This document shows, piece after piece, positions 26,856 to 36,151 of a stretch of 64,000 nucleotides of DNA (its first letter is position 1; each line of letters opens with the position of its first letter). The notes under the pieces are model-generated. The model was not told the DNA's origin and did no database searches. It was given only the letters and a program-made list of their open reading frames with translations. This stretch comes from Undaria pinnatifida (lineage: Eukaryota > Sar > Phaeophyceae > Laminariales > Alariaceae). The stretch lies in NCBI GenBank assembly GCA_012845835.1, contig JABAKD010000041.1, positions 62,001 to 126,000 on the forward strand, read 5' to 3'. Both the position numbers and the translations under genes were made by a program.

Positions 26856-29800
26856 TTAAACGGTTGGTAAGACGCCGGGTACGCTGGCCGAAGAAAGCTT
26901 TTGATTAAACTCGTCCAATTCACCTTCCAGCAAATTGCCGAGCCGCACTAATTGCTCATCTATCTCACCAGAAAGCACATCACATACCTCAACCGCGGCA
27001 TCTGTCGGACCGTAACTACCTAAAGTTATGGCTCCAACAAGGGCAGAAATTTGTTCTAGCAAACGCATCCCCACATTGGTCGGTTCTGTCCAACCAGGGC
27101 GCAGGCCTGGTACCGCAAGCACTTCCTCGATCTCGAGTACTGCTTTGGAAACGGCTCCTGCTTCTGCCGCCAGTGTAGGATTGTCAGCTGCCAGGCGTTC
27201 CTGCCAGCCGTCCAATTGACTGCGTAAGCCACGCATTTGATTGATAGCAGCGGCTGCTTCGCCAAATTTGTCATTGATACGTTGCCACAGGTTAGTCTGA
27301 GCTTCCAGTTCTTCTTGAGATGCTAGAGCAGTGTAATCCTTTAGCACGTTCAAGTTGCTGGTTACCTTCTGACCTGACGTCTCAATCGTCACCGTATATT
27401 TACCTGGCGCAACAATAGCGCCTGACATAAAGATTGAACCGGCAGCATCCTTACTTTTAACTTTGGTTGGAGGATCTGTCTGGAGATCCCAGACAAAGCG
27501 ATTCCAACCTGCACCGGCCGGTATAAACGGACCATCCTCGTCACTATCATCCGGCCCCTTGCTACGATGGGTGCAAACTAAATTGCCCGCCGCATCATGG
27601 ACAGTCAACGTAGTGGCAGCCGCCTCAGCTAGATGATAAGTAATCAAAGCCCCTTTCGGTGGATTATCTCCAGAATCCAGGTAATTGGTCTCCACCGTAC
27701 CATCTTTATTTACTGTCGCTTCAAAGACAGTTAACAGGCCCAGCGTAGCCATATAGTTTTTACCTGGAGCACCCCGGAATGCACCTTCAAATACATAGCG
27801 CATGCGACGGATAGCATCACGTGGCGCAAACAGATGTAGCGCTTTTGACTCAATCTCAGCGGAGTAGTTATGCAATGGTGTCAAATCATCCAGAATCCAG
27901 AAAGCCCGGCCATGTGTCGCCACAACCAGATCTTTTTCCTTGATTTTCATGTCATAAATGGGACAGACTGGCAGATTAAGCTGGAACTGTTCCCAATTGG
28001 CGCCATCATCGAAAGAAATGTACAGCCCGGCTTCAGTACCCGCATAAAGCAATCCTTCACGGTCAGGATCGGCTCGAATGACACGGGTAAAGTGATCGTC
28101 GGCAATACCGTTGTTGATAGCGGTCCAACTTTGACCATAATCTGTTGTCTTGAACAGATATGGTTTGTAGTCGTCCATCTTGAAGCGGGTAGCGGCAACA
28201 TAAACTGTGCCAGCATCATGAGGGGAACATTCGATGGTATGGAACATAGTCCAATCACCCAAGCCCGGTGGCGTTATATCCTGCCAGCTTTGTGCATTAT
28301 CCCGTGTGATATACATCAGCCCATCATCACTACCCGTGTAGATCACGCCAGCTTCATGATTGCTCTCGTCCATCGCAAAAATTGTGGCATATACTTCTGC
28401 CCCACCCATTTCGCGATTTATCGGACCACCGGAAATACCTAAAGTCGCCGGATCAGCTTTCGTCAAATCCGGGCTGATCGGTTGCCAGCTTTGACCTTCA
28501 TCCTTTGTCTCGAAGAGGAGGTTACCACCCGCAAAAAGCCGATTCGGATCATGCTTGGAAAATACAATTGGATAGGTCCAGGAGAAGCGGTATTTCAATT
28601 TTTCCGCTCCAAATCCACGCTGCGAGCGGGGCCAGGTCGTCACCAATCTGATTTCACGGCTGCGATGATCATAACGTTGGAGCGCATTACCACCACCAGG
28701 CGAGCTACCAATCGCGCCGACAAATACGATATCAGAATCCTTGGGGTCAGTAGCAATCCAACCACTTTCACCACTTCCAGCCAGATAACAATCTTGCCAG
28801 GTTATCGAACTATGATGGGTACGACTTGGCACACTGATACTGCTGTTATCTTGTTGGGTACCGTAAACACGATAAGGTGCCTGATTGTCAGTATCCATCC
28901 GGTAAATCTGACCAGTTGGCTGATTATAGATTGTCGACCAGGTCAAGCCGGCGGTGTAGGAAACGTTGGCGCCACCATCATTACCTTGAATCATGCGGGT
29001 GTTGTCGACCGGGTCAATCCACAGGTCATGGTTGTCACCATGGGGCGTTCCGATCATGTCATATGTGCGTCCGCCATCACTCGATTTAAAGAAGCGCAGG
29101 CAATTTACATAGATTGTGTCAGCATCTACTGTATCAGCTGTAATATGGGTGTAGTACCAGGCGCGGGAGAGAAGATCAGTCCTATTACTGACTAACATCC
29201 AGTTCTCGCCATAATCATCGGAGCGATACATCCCTTCGTCTTTGGCTTCAATGAGGGCCCAAACTCGACCTGGTTTGGCCGGGGAGACAGCCACCGCTGA
29301 CTTACCCCAGACACCGGCCGGTAAACCACGATTACCGGTGATTTCGGTCCAGGTCTCTCCACCATCAGTCGATTTATAAAGACCGCTATCTTCGCCACCA
29401 CTGGACATCATCCACCAGTTACGGTATGTCTCCCAGATGGTCGCATAAATGATACGTGGATTATTAGGATCGATGCTCAGGTCTACAGCGCCAGCCTTAT
29501 CACTCTTGTAAAGTACCTTGCGCCAACTCTCACCACCATCGGTTGACTTAAATACGCCACGTTCTTCATTCGGGCCAAAAGCATGCCCCAGGGCTGCTAC
29601 ATATACGATATCGGGATTGGTTGGGTGAACCCGGATCTTACCGATGAAGCGGGTCTCTTTTAAACCCACATGTTTCCAGGTTAGACCGCCATCTGTCGTC
29701 TTATAAACGCCGTCCCCATAAGAGACATCGATACGAATGGTTGACTCACCCGTACCAGCATAAATGACATTAGGGTCACTCTCAGCGACGGCCAAAGCGC

Positions 29801-30005
29801 CGACGGCGGCCGTGTTAAAGTAGCCATCAGAGATATTTTTCCAATAACTTCCACCATCTTCAGTTTTCCAGACACCCCCGGCACAGGCGCCAAAATAGAA
29901 GACATTGCGATCTTTGGGATCTCCAGCGACTGTGACGACCCGACCCCCACGGAAGGGGCCGATATTGCGCCACTTGAGCAATCCTTCGAAATTATGTTGG
30001 GACAT
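26856..30005 (-). CDS. Large BNR/sortilin-like beta-propeller protein (1049 aa)
   Basis: Residues 1 to about 700 contain many BNR/Asp-box repeats (S.DGG..W): KTEDGGSYWKN, KTTDGGLTWKH, KSTDGGESWRK, KSTDGGETWTE, ETKDEGQSWQP and others, forming one or two propellers of the VPS10/sortilin-like type. A beta domain (about 760-900) and a helical C-terminal part (QEELEAQTNLWQRINDKFG and on) follow. Close relatives usually carry a signal peptide; here the protein starts directly at MSQHNFEGLLKWRNIGPFRGG-like sequence, with a good site AAGGAG before the ATG at 30005. It is therefore either cytoplasmic or exported another way. Glycosidase activity is often annotated but not shown for this group. Confidence 0.85.
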   Translation of the reverse strand: MSQHNFEGLLKWRNIGPFRGGRVVTVAGDPKDRNVFYFGACAGGVWKTEDGGSYWKNISDGYFNTAAVGALAVAESDPNVIYAGTGESTIRIDVSYGDGVYKTTDGGLTWKHVGLKETRFIGKIRVHPTNPDIVYVAALGHAFGPNEERGVFKSTDGGESWRKVLYKSDKAGAVDLSIDPNNPRIIYATIWETYRNWWMMSSGGEDSGLYKSTDGGETWTEITGNRGLPAGVWGKSAVAVSPAKPGRVWALIEAKDEGMYRSDDYGENWMLVSNRTDLLSRAWYYTHITADTVDADTIYVNCLRFFKSSDGGRTYDMIGTPHGDNHDLWIDPVDNTRMIQGNDGGANVSYTAGLTWSTIYNQPTGQIYRMDTDNQAPYRVYGTQQDNSSISVPSRTHHSSITWQDCYLAGSGESGWIATDPKDSDIVFVGAIGSSPGGGNALQRYDHRSREIRLVTTWPRSQRGFGAEKLKYRFSWTYPIVFSKHDPNRLFAGGNLLFETKDEGQSWQPISPDLTKADPATLGISGGPINREMGGAEVYATIFAMDESNHEAGVIYTGSDDGLMYITRDNAQSWQDITPPGLGDWTMFHTIECSPHDAGTVYVAATRFKMDDYKPYLFKTTDYGQSWTAINNGIADDHFTRVIRADPDREGLLYAGTEAGLYISFDDGANWEQFQLNLPVCPIYDMKIKEKDLVVATHGRAFWILDDLTPLHNYSAEIESKALHLFAPRDAIRRMRYVFEGAFRGAPGKNYMATLGLLTVFEATVNKDGTVETNYLDSGDNPPKGALITYHLAEAAATTLTVHDAAGNLVCTHRSKGPDDSDEDGPFIPAGAGWNRFVWDLQTDPPTKVKSKDAAGSIFMSGAIVAPGKYTVTIETSGQKVTSNLNVLKDYTALASQEELEAQTNLWQRINDKFGEAAAAINQMRGLRSQLDGWQERLAADNPTLAAEAGAVSKAVLEIEEVLAVPGLRPGWTEPTNVGMRLLEQISALVGAITLGSYGPTDAAVEVCDVLSGEIDEQLVRLGNLLEGELDEFNQKLSSASVPGVLPTV

Positions 30006-30115
30006 TCTTTTCTCCTTAGCTCTTCAGTTGTTAATAGATGATTGTCTAACAATTGTAGGCAATCTATCAATTTTGCCCACCAGATAAACTATCAATTTTG
30101 CGCCTACGAAATGAT

Positions 30116-31321
30116 TTAGAAACCGCGCTCCTTGATTGTAGCGGCAACAGAACTTTCAAAATTGGGATCAGTGATTGCCGCCCGATTCAAGGATAGTGAC
30201 GAGATGTTGTGCGGTGTATTACCGTCAATAGCCAACTCGCTCAAGATTTGCCCAAAAAGACTGGCAAATTTAAAGGCATGTCCAGCACCCACACACAGAA
30301 GGATTTGCGGATGGTCCGGCAAATGATCGATGATAAAGCGACGATCACGTGGCATCGTATAAAGACAGGTTTTCGAATATAGCTTGGGACCAAGGAAGCC
30401 GGGAATATGTTGTTTAAGCCATGCTTCCTGGAACTCTTCTACAGCGACGTCCGGTTCAAAGGTGCGCGTTTCTGGTGTAACGACAGCTCCGGTCATATCG
30501 ATAGCAGCCTTGGTTGCCACTTCGCCATGAATAGGAAAGCCGTAAACCCCACCAATAGTCGTAGGGACCAGAAAAACTGGAAAACGGTCCGGCATAAAGT
30601 CGCGCACGTTCGGGGTTGAATAATATGTAACCTGCTCTTGAGTCACAGTCAGGTTTAGATCGATATCAAACTGGGTGAGGAATCGTTGTACCCAGGCACC
30701 GGCCGTTACAATCAGCTTACCGGCCGTAAATCTTTGTCCACCCGCTATCACCTCTACGCCATCAGCCGTCGGCTTTATAGATTCCACGGGGCAATTGTCA
30801 AGGATAGTCGCTCCGTTCTTGCGCGCCAATTGCTGATGAGCTGCATTACCTTTAGATGGATCGACGAAACCTGTATCTTTTTGATAAATAATTTCGTGAT
30901 GATCTTTAACTTCAAATTGGGGGAAATGCTTTTTGAATTCCTGGGCATCCCAACGCTCGTAGGGAATATTGTGATAATCCATTGAACGGACAGATTCACG
31001 AACAAAGTCGAGAGCGGATTCCGGTGCATCGTCAGATTCCCAGGCGACGCCACCAGTTTTTGTGACTATTTTCAAGCCAGACTCTTCTTCGACAGCGGCC
31101 CATGCCTTATAGGTATAAGGCGTCAGGGGCATCAACTCCTCATCATATCCATATAGGCGGATAATACGCGAATAATCCTGAGAACCGCCATTATTGTGGC
31201 CAAGTTCGAACTGTTCTAATCCAAGAACACGCTTGCCAGCGCGCTTGGCCAACCAGTAAACGGCGCCGCTTCCGATACCTCCGCACCCTAATACGATATA
31301 GTCATAATCTGTGCTACCCAT
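30116..31321 (-). CDS. Monomeric sarcosine oxidase / N-methyl amino acid oxidase-like flavoprotein
   Basis: 401 residues. The N-terminal FAD site is VLGCGGIGSGAVYW (10-23) with GLEQF as the end of the second strand. GGSQDYSRIIRLYGYD (45-60) is the family flavin loop. Cys319 in KTCLYTMPRDRRFIID matches the covalent flavin cysteine of monomeric sarcosine oxidases. It should oxidise an N-methyl or secondary amino acid, giving formaldehyde or an imine plus H2O2. AGGAG precedes the ATG. It is a single gene divergent from the catabolic operon at 31529. Confidence 0.86.
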   Translation of the reverse strand: MGSTDYDYIVLGCGGIGSGAVYWLAKRAGKRVLGLEQFELGHNNGGSQDYSRIIRLYGYDEELMPLTPYTYKAWAAVEEESGLKIVTKTGGVAWESDDAPESALDFVRESVRSMDYHNIPYERWDAQEFKKHFPQFEVKDHHEIIYQKDTGFVDPSKGNAAHQQLARKNGATILDNCPVESIKPTADGVEVIAGGQRFTAGKLIVTAGAWVQRFLTQFDIDLNLTVTQEQVTYYSTPNVRDFMPDRFPVFLVPTTIGGVYGFPIHGEVATKAAIDMTGAVVTPETRTFEPDVAVEEFQEAWLKQHIPGFLGPKLYSKTCLYTMPRDRRFIIDHLPDHPQILLCVGAGHAFKFASLFGQILSELAIDGNTPHNISSLSLNRAAITDPNFESSVAATIKERGF

Positions 31322-31410
31322 GAATTTACTCCTATTCTTTTGTCAACATCCCTTGCAAATACTTAAACCTTTCTCTTTTCATTGGGTTGCATCTGAAGGT
31401 AAGGTAGAAT

Positions 31411-31499
31411 CGATGCGTCGCTTTACTTTGAACCGTATCCTGTCCCTAAGCGACCTGTCCCATCGAGTATACATCGTCCTTACAGCTTGGACCTGTCCC
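31411..31499. promoter_or_regulatory. Stem and triple CCTGTCCC motif in the divergent control region
   Basis: CCTGTCCC occurs at 31439, 31454 and 31492. The first two sit in a possible hairpin: CGATG plus GTCGCTT (31411-31423) can pair with AAGCGAC (31448-31454) plus CATCG (31461-31465). The region lies between the sarcosine-oxidase-like gene and the nucleoside hydrolase operon, so it could be an operator array or leader structure. No clear -35/-10 pair is visible. Confidence 0.35.
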
Positions 31500-31528
31500 A
31501 ATCCGGTCCTTCTAGGTAACAAAACTAC

Positions 31529-32461
31529 ATGGAACGTTTAATAATTGATACTGATCCTGGCGAGGATGATGCCCTGGCTATTATGATGGCTGAGGCTCAT
31601 CCTAATGTAGTAATAGAAGCGTTAACTGTTGCGCCGGGTAATGTAGGCCTCAAGCATACAACGAACAATGCGGCGGTTATCCTGGATCAGCTGGGGCTAG
31701 ATGTGCCTATTTACCCTGGCTGTCGCACCACTTTTGTGGTGCCGGGAGCAGATGCCTCCGATGCTCATGGGCAAGATGGCCTGGGCGATAGTGGGTTACG
31801 CTCGAACCGGCCGGTTCAAACAAAACATGCTGCCCTGGCCCTCATAGATATGGTCAACGAATCCCCTGGCGACCTTACGCTCGTCACACTAGGTCCCCTG
31901 ACCAATATCGCTACCGCCCTAAAACTAGACCCGGAACTACCACGTAAGCTAAAGCGCACAGTCGCCATGGCCGGAGCTGTCACCGGACAAGGCAACACAA
32001 ACTGGTGTACCGAGTTCAATGTTTTTGCCGATCCGGAAGCTGCTTATGCAACTTTCCATGGCTGGGGCGCGGTTGACTGCCAAATCGAGGTGGCTGATTG
32101 GGAGCTAACGACCCGTAGTGGCTTTAGCAAAGAAGTTCGGGCTGAATGGGCCGCTTTAGCGACCGCCAAATCTGAATTCTTTGCCACAATCTCAGCACAT
32201 TCAAATCGCTTCATTGAAGAAGTTCGCGGCCGGACAGTTCAATATTTTGCAGACCCGGTCGCCATGGCGATCGCCCTCGAACCCGATATCATCAGCAAGA
32301 GTCAAACTCATCATTTGACAGTGGAACTGAATGGCGCATCTACTCGTGGACAAACGGTTGTAGATTGGCTGGACAACAGTGGCCAGGCCAAGAATGCCAA
32401 AATCGTCATGAGTCTCCACCACCACCGCCTGCTGGAACTTGCTTATAACGCTCAACTCTAA
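31529..32461 (+). CDS. Inosine-uridine preferring nucleoside hydrolase family protein
   Basis: 310 residues. The calcium-binding signature DTDPGEDDA (7-15) and the second acidic site TEFNVFADPEAA (near 166-177) are intact, as is NVGLKHTTNNA. The family cleaves the N-glycosidic bond of ribonucleosides to base and ribose. It is the first gene of a five-gene plus-strand operon with a peptidase and aromatic oxygenases, so its true substrate may be an unusual N-riboside; that is inference. AGG lies near the ATG. Confidence 0.88.
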   Translation: MERLIIDTDPGEDDALAIMMAEAHPNVVIEALTVAPGNVGLKHTTNNAAVILDQLGLDVPIYPGCRTTFVVPGADASDAHGQDGLGDSGLRSNRPVQTKHAALALIDMVNESPGDLTLVTLGPLTNIATALKLDPELPRKLKRTVAMAGAVTGQGNTNWCTEFNVFADPEAAYATFHGWGAVDCQIEVADWELTTRSGFSKEVRAEWAALATAKSEFFATISAHSNRFIEEVRGRTVQYFADPVAMAIALEPDIISKSQTHHLTVELNGASTRGQTVVDWLDNSGQAKNAKIVMSLHHHRLLELAYNAQL

Positions 32462-32471
32462 GGAAAAATCG

Positions 32472-33647
32472 ATGCTGGAAACTGCCCTCAATGATCTAAT
32501 GGAACTGTTGCCGATCCCTGGCGCCCCAGGTGAGGAGGCCGATGTAGCCGCTTTTTTACATAGTCGATTACGTGCTCTGGGAGTCCCGGAATCGGCCATT
32601 GCCTACGACCAGGCCCAGGATCAGAGTGAATATGGCGGCAATGTTGGCAATCTAATCGTCAAGCTACCTGGTGAGCGCTCTGGCCCCACCATCATGTTTA
32701 GCACCCACATGGACACCGTCCCTGACGCTGTCGGCTGCCAACCACGTTATGACGAAGCCAACAATCGTATTGTCAATGATGCGCCAGGGCGGGCACTCGG
32801 CGGCGACAATCGTACCGGCTGCGCCATTTTGCTCCATATCGTGCGCCATTTGCTGCCCCTTGATGGCGAACACGTCCCGACATTAATTGTCTTTTTCATT
32901 CAAGAAGAGGTTGGTCTGGTTGGTGCTCGCGGTCTGGATCTTAGTTTGCTGGGTGACGCGCTACCTGATATGTGTTTCAACCTCGATGGAGGGAGTGTCG
33001 ACCATTTTGTCACGGCGGTTATCGGTAGCGAACGTTTTACCATCGATATAACCGGCATTCCTTCACATGCCGGAGCATATCCAGCCAATGGCACCTCAGC
33101 TGGCATCATCGCCGCCGAAGCGTTAGCGTGGCTCAACCAAAATGGCTGGCATGGCCGCATTGAAAAGCCGGATGGTGTCGGTACCGCAAATCTGGGCATT
33201 ATCCATGGTGGCCAGGGGTCAAATGTCGTCATGCCCTCTCTCAATATTTTGGCCGAAGCACGCTCCCATGACCCTCAGTTCCGCCAGAAAATTATTTCAA
33301 CCTGGCAGGACGCGTTTCGCAAAGCAGCTACCGAGATCCAAAACCAGCATGGTCAGGGCGGCGAGGTCGCTTTTGGTCCAGGTCCCACCTATGAAGCATT
33401 TGCCTTAGCTGATGATGCTCCAGTTGTACAAGCCCTCATGCGGGCCGCCCAAAAAATCGATATGCCTGCCACAACGGTCAGTAACGATGGTGGTATGGAT
33501 GCCAATCACATTGTGGCCCATGGTATCCCGGCGGTAACGATAGGAACTGGCATGCGCCAAATTCATACTGCTGATGAATGGATTAAGCTGGAAGCATTCT
33601 ACAAAGCATGTGATCTGATGATCGCCACCGCTACCTTGGAGTTTTAG
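32472..33647 (+). CDS. M20 family metallopeptidase (peptidase T-like)
   Basis: 391 residues from ATG 32472 (AAGGA upstream, 10 nt after the previous stop). Zinc ligands and catalytic residues of the M20 family are in place: STHMDTV (His79, Asp81), GGDNRTG (Asp112), IQEEVG (Glu145/146), NLDGG and the C-terminal IHTADEW histidine. The lid domain has ITGIPSHAGAYPANG. Typical activity is cleavage of tripeptides or N-acyl amino acids. Its tight link to HpaB- and LigB-like enzymes suggests deconjugation of an aromatic amide, but this is inference. Confidence 0.87.
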   Translation: MLETALNDLMELLPIPGAPGEEADVAAFLHSRLRALGVPESAIAYDQAQDQSEYGGNVGNLIVKLPGERSGPTIMFSTHMDTVPDAVGCQPRYDEANNRIVNDAPGRALGGDNRTGCAILLHIVRHLLPLDGEHVPTLIVFFIQEEVGLVGARGLDLSLLGDALPDMCFNLDGGSVDHFVTAVIGSERFTIDITGIPSHAGAYPANGTSAGIIAAEALAWLNQNGWHGRIEKPDGVGTANLGIIHGGQGSNVVMPSLNILAEARSHDPQFRQKIISTWQDAFRKAATEIQNQHGQGGEVAFGPGPTYEAFALADDAPVVQALMRAAQKIDMPATTVSNDGGMDANHIVAHGIPAVTIGTGMRQIHTADEWIKLEAFYKACDLMIATATLEF

Positions 33648-33649
33648 CG

Positions 33650-35107
33650 ATGCGCACCGGTGAGGAATATTTAAAAGCCCAAAATGATGGTCGGGCTGTC
33701 TATATTGACGGTCAGCGGATCGCTGATGTGACAAAAGATCCACGGCTTAACGGTGGAGCACAGACCGTAGCCGAACTCTACGATTTACAGCACCGGCCGG
33801 ATCTCATCGATACCATGAGCTACGTCTCAGCTGAAAGTGGGCAACGCATTGGTCGAACCTTTAGCGAGCCCCGCAGTCGTGCAGAGCTCAAGCTACGTAG
33901 TGAAAGTATCGCCCATTGGATGCGTCATACTTTTGGTATCTTCGGTCGTAGTCCTGATTACATGAACGTTATTCTGGCCAGTATGAATGCCGCCGCAAGC
34001 TTTTTTGACGAATCAGAAATCAACAATGGTTTCGCCGACCATGTCCGCGCTTACTACACCTATTGCAGCGAGAATGATTTAGCACTGACCCACGTCAATG
34101 TCAATCCACAAGTTGACCGAAGCAAAGCTGTACACGAGCAGGAATATGATCTCGCCTGCAAGGTTGTAAAAGAGAGTGACGCTGGTTTCTATATCTCGGG
34201 TGCGCGTATGGTAGCCACTTTGGGTGCTCTGGCCGATGAATTGCTCTTTATGCCTTCAGGTATGGTCCCGGCCGCGCCTGAAGCTGCTGATTACGCTCTG
34301 ATGTTTGCGTTGCCGTCGGCCACCGATGGCTTGAAAATCATTTGCCGGCCGAGCTTAGTTCCTCAGGGGGCTGCCCATCAGTTGGACCATCCGCTCTCCG
34401 GCCGGTTCGACGAGACTGACGCTTACATTATCTTCGACAACGTCTTTGTCCCCTGGGAACGGGCCTTCATTTATCGTGATCCAGTCCTATACAATAGCTA
34501 TTATCAGCGCACGCTTAGCGGCAACCACCAGCTCCATCAGGGTGTCATCCGCTCCGTTTGCAAAGCCGAGTTTTTTACCGGTCTGGCCTGCTATATCGCC
34601 AAAGCGACGAATGTTGATCAGTTTCCCAATGTCAAAAATACATTAGCCCGCATTTTACTGCATACAGAGACTCAGCGGGTCCTGGTCGATCGGCTTGATG
34701 AGCTTGCTGAGGAAAGTGAATGGGGTACTTATATCGCCCGCGTTCGTGATCTTGACCTGGCACATACCCTTTTTTATGAAAAATTTGAGGAGATGGTTCA
34801 GGCGATTCGTACCATTGGGGCTGGTGGTATTGTGGCAATGCCTTCTTACGCAGAATTGTATGGTGAGTTAGGTGAAGATGTCGCCAAATTTTACCGGAGT
34901 GCTAACCTGGATAGTGAGGCTCGCATTCAACTATTCCGGCTAGCGGCCGACGCCTCTATTTCGACCTTAGCGGGGCGGCAAGTACTGTACGAGCAATATT
35001 ACGCCGGTGACCCGGTCCGACGGGCCAATGGAGTTTATAATCGTTTTCCCAAAGAACACCTCTTAAAATTAGTCGAGAACGCCCTGGAGCAAATGAAATC
35101 AAGGTAG
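33650..35107 (+). CDS. HpaB-family FADH2-dependent monooxygenase (4-hydroxyphenylacetate 3-hydroxylase-like)
   Basis: 485 residues, the usual size for the large oxygenase component. Typical features are the N-terminal MRTGEEYLKAQNDGR, the acyl-CoA-dehydrogenase-like helical core, ADYALMFALP, FDNVFVPWERAF and the C-terminal helical bundle. The enzyme would hydroxylate a phenol next to the hydroxyl using FADH2 from a separate reductase. No HpaC-type reductase is encoded in the window. The start lies 2 nt after the peptidase stop and GGAG overlaps the end of that gene. Confidence 0.88.
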   Translation: MRTGEEYLKAQNDGRAVYIDGQRIADVTKDPRLNGGAQTVAELYDLQHRPDLIDTMSYVSAESGQRIGRTFSEPRSRAELKLRSESIAHWMRHTFGIFGRSPDYMNVILASMNAAASFFDESEINNGFADHVRAYYTYCSENDLALTHVNVNPQVDRSKAVHEQEYDLACKVVKESDAGFYISGARMVATLGALADELLFMPSGMVPAAPEAADYALMFALPSATDGLKIICRPSLVPQGAAHQLDHPLSGRFDETDAYIIFDNVFVPWERAFIYRDPVLYNSYYQRTLSGNHQLHQGVIRSVCKAEFFTGLACYIAKATNVDQFPNVKNTLARILLHTETQRVLVDRLDELAEESEWGTYIARVRDLDLAHTLFYEKFEEMVQAIRTIGAGGIVAMPSYAELYGELGEDVAKFYRSANLDSEARIQLFRLAADASISTLAGRQVLYEQYYAGDPVRRANGVYNRFPKEHLLKLVENALEQMKSR

Positions 35108-35116
35108 CAAGGTAAC

Positions 35117-36151
35117 ATGGCACAAATCACATTGGGCATTGGTATGTCCCACTCCCCTCGTCTCGTCTCACAGCCAGCTGATTGGCTCCATTTTGGTAGT
35201 TTTGCCAGTTCGATGGGTGGCTTTGTAGATATTGATGGTGAATATGTACCTTCCGGTAAAATCATTGCCAAATATGGTCAACAATTTGCTGAACAAACTT
35301 CTCTCGAAGTTTGGCAAGAACAATATGATAAGGCCCAGGCGTCAATGGCTCATTTGGCCAAGACTGTAAAGTTTCACAAAATTGGTCTTCTAATCGTACT
35401 TGGCGATGATCAGCATGAAATGCTAACCGGGCAAAATTACCCTTCTGTCTTAGTCCATTGTGGTGACGAATTTAAAATGGTCGATAGCCAGGCCAAATCC
35501 AAACGGCGAGGGATAGGCCCTTTACCCGGCTTCCTGAGCGAACAGATTTCAGCTGGATGGTATATGGATGGCCCCCATCTCTATCCCAATCACAAAGAGC
35601 TGGCTGAACGTATTGTCACGGAAATGATAGCTGATGGGTTGACCCCAGCAGTAACACGCGAAAATGGTGATGATCCAGCTTACGGTATGGGGCATGCTAT
35701 CGGCATCGTAATTAGTAAAATCCTGGGACACAATAGTGAAGAAGATAGTCCGCCGAATATTCCGGTTGTTCCTATCCTTCTGAATACCTATTTCCCACCC
35801 AATCAGCCCACACCAACCCTGGCCTGGCGAATCGGACAAGCTTTGAAACGAGCAGTTAGCAGTTTGCCAGATAACATCAATGTCGGTGTTGTCGCCTCGG
35901 GCGGGTTAAGCCATTTCATTGTAAATGAAAGTTGGGACCAGGAAATTTTGGCGTTGCTGCGTGCCGGGGATCCACGCCAGTTGCAAGCTATCCCGATGAA
36001 AATGTTGCAGTCGGGTAACTCTGAAGTATTAAATTGGATCGCTGCCGCCAGCGCTTGCAATCATTTGCAAGTTCAATGGGACCGGTATGCACCAGTTTAT
36101 AGTCAGCCCCATCGGGAAGGTGTTGGGCTGGCGTTTATGGAATGGGCATGA
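35117..36151 (+). CDS. Class III extradiol ring-cleavage dioxygenase (LigB superfamily)
   Basis: 344 residues. Iron-ligand and catalytic motifs of the LigB fold are visible: MSHSPRLV with His12, LGDDQHE with His100 and Glu101, and VVASGGLSHFIV with the late histidine. It would open a catechol- or gallate-like ring made by the HpaB-like hydroxylase 9 nt upstream. The group includes protocatechuate 4,5- and gallate dioxygenase catalytic subunits; no separate LigA-type small subunit is seen. Its TGA stop overlaps the next start by 4 nt (ATGA). Confidence 0.86.
   Translation: MAQITLGIGMSHSPRLVSQPADWLHFGSFASSMGGFVDIDGEYVPSGKIIAKYGQQFAEQTSLEVWQEQYDKAQASMAHLAKTVKFHKIGLLIVLGDDQHEMLTGQNYPSVLVHCGDEFKMVDSQAKSKRRGIGPLPGFLSEQISAGWYMDGPHLYPNHKELAERIVTEMIADGLTPAVTRENGDDPAYGMGHAIGIVISKILGHNSEEDSPPNIPVVPILLNTYFPPNQPTPTLAWRIGQALKRAVSSLPDNINVGVVASGGLSHFIVNESWDQEILALLRAGDPRQLQAIPMKMLQSGNSEVLNWIAAASACNHLQVQWDRYAPVYSQPHREGVGLAFMEWA

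Noticed and set aside
28482-29195. 237-codon open frame on the plus strand
   Set aside because: It lies opposite the BNR protein gene, has no ribosome site and a protein composition typical of an antisense shadow.
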